Origin: an uncultured Nocardioidaceae bacterium
Lineage (GTDB): Bacteria > Actinomycetota > Actinomycetes > Propionibacteriales > Nocardioidaceae
Reading direction: 5' to 3'
Assembly: GCA_902805865.1 (NCBI GenBank)
Contig: CADCUK010000206.1
Coordinates: 1-57,418 of the forward strand
DNA length: 57,418 nt
Made by a program: the position numbers and the translations under genes
In this document: one piece after another, positions 52,593 through 57,418 of the stretch
Layout: each line of letters begins with the position of its first letter
Position numbering within the stretch: position 1 is the stretch's first letter
Notes under the pieces: generated by a model
Databases searched by the model: none
Seen by the model: only the letters and a program-made list of their open reading frames with translations
Told to the model about the DNA's origin: nothing

Positions 52593-53663
52593 CTACCGCA
52601 CCAGCCGGTGGTCGCGCACCCCCGCGAGCAGCTCGAGCGTCGTCTCGCGGGTCTCGGCCCGGTCAGGTGCCGCGTCGGCCGGCGAGCCGGCGACCGGGTG
52701 GACCATCACCTCGTCCACGGCGTACGTCGTGGCGAGCTCGGTCAGCTGCCGCATGACGTCGTCCGGGGTGCCGATGACCCAGCGCGCGCGCATCGCGTCG
52801 TACAGGCGCTGGTGCTCGGCGGGCAGCTGGACGGCGGCCGCCGCCTCGACGCTCAGCTGGGGTCGCAGCTCACCGCCGGTGCGCAGCGCCACCATCGCGA
52901 GGAGCTGGGGCCGGGCGAGCCGCTCCGCCTCCCCGTCCGTCGTCGCGACGCAGACGTTCGCGGTGAGGAAGGTCGTCGGCTCGTCGGCCTCGTCGCTGGG
53001 CCGGAAGCCGGACCGGTAGAGGTCGAGCGCCTCACGGGTGCCGCTGCCGGAGAAGTGGTGGGCGAACACGTAGGGCAGCCCCATGCTCGCTGCCAGCTGC
53101 GCGGAGTAGTCCGAGGACCCGAGGAGCCAGACCGGGGGACGCGACCGGGCACCGGGCGTGGCGCGCAGCTCGTGGGTGCGGCCGCTCAGCGCCAACCCCA
53201 CACCGGCAGGGTCCATCATCGCGATGACGTTGCCGACGTGCTCCGGGAAGCGGTTGACCGCGTCGGCCTCCACCCCGCCCCCGCCGTGCCGGAGCGCCCA
53301 GCTCGTGACCGGGTCGCTGCCCGGGGCCCGACCGAGTCCGAGGTCGATGCGACCGGGGTACGCCGCCTCGAGCAGCGCGAACTGCTCCGCCACGACCAGC
53401 GGGGCGTGGTTGGGCAGCATGACGCCACCCGAGCCGACCCTGATCCGCTCGGTGGCCCCGGCGATCATCGCGATCAGCACCGGCGGGTTCGTCGCCGCGA
53501 CGGCCGGCATGTTGTGGTGCTCGGCCACCCAGTAGCGCCGGAAGCCGCTGCGGTCCGCCACCCTGGCCAGCGCCAGCGACGCCTGGACGGCCTGGGTCGT
53601 CGACTGGCCGTCCCGGACCGGGACGAGGTCGAGCACGGACAGCTGCAGCGGTTGGTCAGTCAC
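52593..53663 (-). CDS. luciferase-like flavin-dependent oxidoreductase
   Basis: A 356-residue LLM-class monooxygenase of TIM-barrel fold, with the MsnO8-type opening LSVLDLVPVRDGQSTTQAVQ and YWVAEHHNMPAVAATNPPVL. The flavin-contact part is LGLGRAPGSDPVTSWALR. It uses reduced FMN or F420; which one cannot be told. The start is GTG. It is followed on the same strand by the VOC gene. Confidence 0.9.
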   Translation of the reverse strand: MTDQPLQLSVLDLVPVRDGQSTTQAVQASLALARVADRSGFRRYWVAEHHNMPAVAATNPPVLIAMIAGATERIRVGSGGVMLPNHAPLVVAEQFALLEAAYPGRIDLGLGRAPGSDPVTSWALRHGGGGVEADAVNRFPEHVGNVIAMMDPAGVGLALSGRTHELRATPGARSRPPVWLLGSSDYSAQLAASMGLPYVFAHHFSGSGTREALDLYRSGFRPSDEADEPTTFLTANVCVATTDGEAERLARPQLLAMVALRTGGELRPQLSVEAAAAVQLPAEHQRLYDAMRARWVIGTPDDVMRQLTELATTYAVDEVMVHPVAGSPADAAPDRAETRETTLELLAGVRDHRLVR

Positions 53664-53701
53664 CTGAGGGCAACGGTCGCCGGGCGACCGGCATTCCCCG
53701 G

Positions 53702-53869
53702 TCAGCCGTCGCGGTCGGGCGGGCTGCCACCTTGCACGGGGTCGGTGCGGTTCGGCTGGTCATCCGGGTCGAGGTCCACCCGGTCGGCGACGTCGGCCTC
53801 GGAGACGCCCTCCTCGGCCGGCACGCCGTCGGGCTGGACGGGGAGCCCTTCACTGCCTGTCTGGGTCAT
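53702..53869 (-). CDS. small acidic conserved-looking protein, 55 residues
   Basis: The frame encodes MTQTGSEGLPVQPDG, then VPAEEGVSEADVADRVDLDP and DDQPNRTDPVQGG. It is strongly acidic and disordered, with no membrane part. The VSEADVADRVDLDPDDQ type of segment resembles small acidic proteins in other Actinobacteria, from memory. It lies between the histidine kinase and the luciferase-like gene on the same strand. Function is unknown. Its codon pattern favours G or C in third positions, as expected of a real gene here. Confidence 0.65.
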   Translation of the reverse strand: MTQTGSEGLPVQPDGVPAEEGVSEADVADRVDLDPDDQPNRTDPVQGGSPPDRDG

Positions 53870-53921
53870 GACCCACCGTTACCCAGCACCGGTCCCGCCA
53901 CGCACCCGGACGGGGTCGCGG

Positions 53922-55787
53922 TCAGGCCTCGATGGGGAACGGCAGGGTCACCGTGAAGGTGCTGCCCTGGCCGAGCTCGGACTCCACGAAGATCTCGCCG
54001 CCGTGCCGGTCCACGATGCGCCGCACGATGGCCAGCCCGAGGCCCGTCCCCGGAACGGCGTGGGCGACGGGGTTGGAGGAGCGGTCGAACTCCTGGAAGA
54101 GCGTGCCGAGGTCGGCGCCCGAGATGCCGATGCCGGTGTCCGCGCAGCTGATCACCGGGCCGTCCGGGCCGTCGTGCAGGGCGAGCGTGACCTGCCCGTC
54201 CTCCTTGGTGTACTTCACCGCGTTGCTGACGATGTTCGTGAGCATCCGCGCGATCTCCTCGCGCTCGCCCCACGCCAGCACGCCGGGCTCGACCCTCGAG
54301 GTGTCGATCGACTGGCGACGGCGGCTCGCCTGGATCGTCATCAGCTCGCAGACCTCGATGACGAGGCCGCTGAGGTCCATCAGCGCGGGCACGAAGGGCC
54401 GGTGCGGGTCCTTGATCTTGGTGAGCAGCAGCATGTCCTCCACGAGTGTCTGGAGGCGCCCCACGTTGCGGATGATGGCGTCGACGCTCACCGGCGAGGC
54501 GGCGCTGTCCTGGAGGAGCTCCACGTGGCCGGCGATCGACGCGAGCGGGTTCTTGAGCTCGTGGGTGATCGTCGCGATCATCTCGCCCTTGTACTCGTCG
54601 AGCTCCTGGAGCTCGCTGACGAGATGACGCTCGCGTTGGTACAGCCTCGCCCGGGCGACCGCGCGTCCGATCTCGCGCCCGACCTCGAGCGCTGCCTCGT
54701 CCTCGGCGGGACGCCATCCCTCGGCGGACGCGTTGCGCAGGATGGTCAGGAAGCCCAGGCAGTCCGGGCCGTCCCCGAGCGGGACCAGGACGAGCGTGCG
54801 GGCGTCCACGGCGTCGAGGAGGAGGTCGGCGGTCTCGCGGGACGTCCGGTCGAGGACCTCCGCGGAGGTGTCGCCGACGTCTGCGACGACGCAGGTCCGG
54901 GCCTGCTGCCAACACGCACGCGCGACCACCTCGCCGATCCCGAGGAAGTCCGGTGGCTCGCCGTGCTGCTGCTCCCCGGTCCGCTGGCCGTGCCGCTCCG
55001 CCACGCGGGCCTTGAGCTGCTCGAGCAGGTCGGGCGGGAAGGTCTCGCCCGGGCTCTTGCCGTCGCTGCCGGGCTCGTCGTTGTCGAACACGCGGATCAG
55101 CAGGCGGTCGCACCGGAAGCCGGTCCGCAGCGGGCCGAAGCTCAGGTCGACCACCTTGAGCAGGTCCAGCTCGCGGGAGGCCAGCTCGATGATCTCGCGG
55201 GTCGCCGCGGCCAGCCGGACACGTTCCTGGAGCCGGTCCCGCTCCTGCGCGTGGTGGATGGCGAGGCCGGCCTGGACGGCGTACATCTCGAGGACCTGCC
55301 GGCGGACCGCACCGGGTCGCATCCCGTCCTCGGGCAGGTCGACGCTGAGCACGCCGAGCAGGTCTCCGCCCGGCCCGTGGAGCGGTGCGTACAACGCGTC
55401 CAGCGGGTGCCAGGCGTCCGGCACGTCAAGCGGCTGCACGTCCGGGACCCAGCTGCTCACCACGTCCGCGGGGAGCCGGTCGTGCGGGACGAACCGCAGC
55501 GACCCCCACTCGTCGGCGATCGCGAACTCCTCGGTGAACTCCTCCAGGGGCATGCGCCGCCCGCGCAGCGCCTGGCAGGCGTCCTCGTCCCCGGCCACCG
55601 CGACGGCCTCCACGAAGCCGTGGGCATCGACGGCGTTGATCACCGCGACCCGGAAGCCGAGCACGTCGACCACGCCCTGGACCGCGGTCTGGAGCACCTC
55701 GGTGAGGTCCTGCACCGAGTGGACGGTCGTGATGAGGTCGTGGAGGTTGCGAAGAGCGCGCACCTCGGGCGCCACGTCCTCGCTCAT
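53922..55787 (-). CDS. soluble GAF-domain sensor histidine kinase
   Basis: A 621-residue kinase without membrane segments. Two GAF-type sensor regions (about residues 15-170 and 195-390) precede the dimerisation/phosphoacceptor helix (ATITHELKNPLASIAGHVEL, with the histidine) and the ATPase domain with the N box (NIVSNAVKYTKEDG), G1 (DTGIGI) and G2 (GTGLGLAIVRR). GGAGGAGG lies before the ATG. No response regulator is adjacent, so it is an orphan in this window. Signal and partner are unknown. Confidence 0.92.
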   Translation of the reverse strand: MSEDVAPEVRALRNLHDLITTVHSVQDLTEVLQTAVQGVVDVLGFRVAVINAVDAHGFVEAVAVAGDEDACQALRGRRMPLEEFTEEFAIADEWGSLRFVPHDRLPADVVSSWVPDVQPLDVPDAWHPLDALYAPLHGPGGDLLGVLSVDLPEDGMRPGAVRRQVLEMYAVQAGLAIHHAQERDRLQERVRLAAATREIIELASRELDLLKVVDLSFGPLRTGFRCDRLLIRVFDNDEPGSDGKSPGETFPPDLLEQLKARVAERHGQRTGEQQHGEPPDFLGIGEVVARACWQQARTCVVADVGDTSAEVLDRTSRETADLLLDAVDARTLVLVPLGDGPDCLGFLTILRNASAEGWRPAEDEAALEVGREIGRAVARARLYQRERHLVSELQELDEYKGEMIATITHELKNPLASIAGHVELLQDSAASPVSVDAIIRNVGRLQTLVEDMLLLTKIKDPHRPFVPALMDLSGLVIEVCELMTIQASRRRQSIDTSRVEPGVLAWGEREEIARMLTNIVSNAVKYTKEDGQVTLALHDGPDGPVISCADTGIGISGADLGTLFQEFDRSSNPVAHAVPGTGLGLAIVRRIVDRHGGEIFVESELGQGSTFTVTLPFPIEA

Positions 55788-55840
55788 GAACCCTCCTCCA
55801 CGGTGCTGGTGACGAGCCTAGGCGGAGGAACCCGCGTCGT

Positions 55841-55855
55841 AGGCAAAACCTGCCT
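55841..55855. promoter_or_regulatory. inverted repeat AGGCA-AAACC-TGCCT between divergent genes
   Basis: A five-base perfect inverted repeat in the 167-base gap between the divergent histidine kinase and DUF6351-like genes. Its size and A+T-richer setting suggest a possible regulator site. A chance match of this length cannot be excluded. Confidence 0.3.
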
Positions 55856-55954
55856 TATCGGACGTCAGTTGTCCGGTGGGCCCGGTCGTAGGTTGCGCAC
55901 GTACCCCCGGTCCCGCACCCTCGTTGAAGCAGCGACAACCCTCCGGGAGGACCC

Positions 55955-57418
55955 TTGCGCACCCTTCGACTCGCGCCTCTGCTCGTCGCCGCAGCGCTGG
56001 CGCTGCCGCTGGCGCCACTGTCCGGGTCCCTGGCCGCCGAGCCCTCGGGCGATCGGGTCTCACGCACCGCGCCGCTCGTGGGTTCGCTGGTGGTCACGGT
56101 GCTCTCCAACCGCGCCGACCTGATCTCCGGCGGGGACGCGCTCGTGCGCGTGCAGCTGCCCGACCGCGTCCGTCCCGGGACGGTCGAGGTGTTCGTCGGC
56201 CGGCGCGAGGTCACGGACCGGTTCCAGGTCCGGCGCAACGGCAGGTTCGAGGGGCTCGTCGACGGCCTGAAGGTCGGGCGGAACGTCGTCCGGGCCACCG
56301 CTCCCGGGTACGCCGGCCGGACCGTCGTCACCAACCACCCGAACGGCGGCCCGGTCTTCACCGGGCCCCAGCTGGAGCCGTACCAGTGCCAGGAGACGGC
56401 CGTCGACGAGCAGTGCAACGAGCCGGCGACCTACGCGCTGCTCTACAAGCGCGAGGGCGAGCCGGGGCTGCACCCCTACGACCCCGACGACCCGGACAAC
56501 CCACCCGAGGACGTGGCGACCACGACCACCGACGAGGGGTTCGAGGTGCCGTTCATCGTGCGTCAGGAGAAGGGGTTCCAGGACCGCGACCGCTACACGA
56601 TCCTCCAGCTCTGGCAGCCCGGGAAGCGCTGGGCCCCCTGGAGGGGTCAGCGGCAGTGGAACCACAAGGTGGTCGTCACCCACGGCGGTGGCTGCGGAGC
56701 GTCGTACGCCCCGGGGAACCCACCCCTCGACGACTACTCCGGGACCCTTCCCGAGGACGTCCCCACCTACGAGCAGAGCTACGTCGCCGCGCTCGGCAAG
56801 GGGTTCGCGGTGATGTCCACCGCGCTCGACAACACCGGCCACAACTGCAACCTCGCCATGCAGGCCGAGTCGCTGGTGATGGCCAAGGAGCGGCTGATCG
56901 AGCAGTACGGCCCGATCCGCTACACGATCGGCACCGGCTGCTCCGGTGGCTCGATCGCGCAGCACACGATCGCCAACGCCTACCCGGGCGTCTACCAGGG
57001 GCTGGTCACCACCTGCTCCTACCCCGACGTGCTGACCGCCGGGGCCCAGTTCGCCGACTACCACCTGCTGCGGCGCTACTTCGAGGAGCCGGAGCGGTGG
57101 AGCCCGGACGCCCCCTGGACCCCTCAGCAGATGGCGGAGGTCGAGGGCCACGCCTCGCACGTCAACGCGGTGACCGCCGACGAGGGGCTGTTCAAGAGCG
57201 CGATCAACCCCGAGGACCCCTGTCCCGGCACCAAGGACCCGGTCGCCGGTGACGAGTCGACCCGCTACGACTCCGAGACCAACCCGGGCGGCGTCCGTTG
57301 CTCGATCCTCGACATCATGGTCAACCTGCTCGGGCGGCGTCCCGAGTCGGTCTGGAGCGAGTGGGAGCAGGCCGCCGGCCACGGCTTCGCGGGGCTGCCG
57401 TTCTCGAACGTGGGCGTG
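55955..57418 (+). CDS. secreted DUF6351-like hydrolase, 3' end cut by window
   Basis: At least 488 residues remain open to the last base. The start is TTG at 55955, four bases after GGGAGG, giving LRTLRLAPLLVAAALALPLAP, a clear signal peptide. The body includes VVVTHGGGCGASYAPG and the nucleophile-elbow-like GTGCSGGSIAQH at about residue 330, so it is probably an alpha/beta hydrolase-type enzyme of the DUF6351 group, related to large secreted esterases. Cysteine pairs suggest disulfides. The substrate is unknown and the C-terminus is outside the window. Confidence 0.8.
   Translation, partial: MRTLRLAPLLVAAALALPLAPLSGSLAAEPSGDRVSRTAPLVGSLVVTVLSNRADLISGGDALVRVQLPDRVRPGTVEVFVGRREVTDRFQVRRNGRFEGLVDGLKVGRNVVRATAPGYAGRTVVTNHPNGGPVFTGPQLEPYQCQETAVDEQCNEPATYALLYKREGEPGLHPYDPDDPDNPPEDVATTTTDEGFEVPFIVRQEKGFQDRDRYTILQLWQPGKRWAPWRGQRQWNHKVVVTHGGGCGASYAPGNPPLDDYSGTLPEDVPTYEQSYVAALGKGFAVMSTALDNTGHNCNLAMQAESLVMAKERLIEQYGPIRYTIGTGCSGGSIAQHTIANAYPGVYQGLVTTCSYPDVLTAGAQFADYHLLRRYFEEPERWSPDAPWTPQQMAEVEGHASHVNAVTADEGLFKSAINPEDPCPGTKDPVAGDESTRYDSETNPGGVRCSILDIMVNLLGRRPESVWSEWEQAAGHGFAGLPFSNVGV

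Noticed and set aside
52608-56123. A second 1171-residue plus-strand frame
   Set aside because: It is antisense to the luciferase-like gene and the histidine kinase, which have full domain sets. Its equal length to the other antisense frame is a coincidence.

Overview
This window is a very G+C-rich piece of actinobacterial chromosome with tightly packed genes, many GTG starts and many 1-4 base stop/start overlaps. The gene content fits Nocardioidaceae (Nocardioides-like): a bacterial proteasome activator homologue, an F420-type (DDN-like) oxidoreductase, CsoR copper control, the serS-DUF4446-pheA neighbourhood, and paired Holin-X/DUF3618 genes. The genus is an inference from gene content. I see no tRNA, rRNA, CRISPR array, transposase, integrase or prophage.

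Layout. 1-12 kb: quinone oxidoreductase and proteasome activator; a TetR regulator; a minus-strand run with a P-loop kinase, two HAD phosphatases and serS; a PAP2-lipid kinase fusion; DDN-like, DUF4446, pheA and a DinB/MDMPI-like protein coupled to an ArsR regulator; and a zinc alcohol dehydrogenase facing two palindromic operators. 12-19.5 kb: a secreted sulfatase, a YjbQ-family protein, then two related minus-strand envelope cassettes (Holin-X + DUF3618 + YihY/BrkB + YtxH-like, and a repeat-bearing protein + Holin-X + DUF3618) separated by a rhodanese gene and a hairpin-dense intergenic region. 19.6-26.8 kb: MMPL exporter, MFS exporter, SRPBCC and DUF1992 proteins, and an XRE-NTPase-TPR regulator.

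26.8-29.8 kb is a compact copper operon (csoR, copZ, a small membrane protein, copA) behind a canonical CsoR operator. 29.9-33 kb has a GAF/SpoIIE phosphatase, an HspR-like MerR regulator and an Hsp20. 33-41 kb has a membrane-anchored trypsin-like protease with a C-terminal zinc ribbon, a SnoaL-like protein behind an A+T-richer GGTCCC-dense region, a lipoprotein coupled to a glutathionyl-hydroquinone-reductase-like protein, an EamA exporter and a penicillin-binding lipoprotein. 41-44.6 kb: acyl-CoA ligase, a small CxxC protein and an FeS-type photolyase/cryptochrome. 44.6-51.2 kb is the glycogen-to-trehalose pathway: glgX/treX followed by treY and treZ fused into one 1405-residue frame. 51.2-57.4 kb: PIG-L deacetylase, VOC protein, luciferase-like oxidoreductase, a 55-residue acidic protein, a soluble GAF histidine kinase, and a secreted DUF6351-like hydrolase cut by the window end.

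The observations that most deserve attention are the treY-treZ fusion, a dispersed palindromic repeat family lying inside coding sequence (both halves of the fusion and the N-terminus of a HAD gene), a four-copy 22-bp phased repeat upstream of the PAP2-kinase fusion, the duplicated Holin-X/DUF3618 cassettes, and several clearly readable operators.
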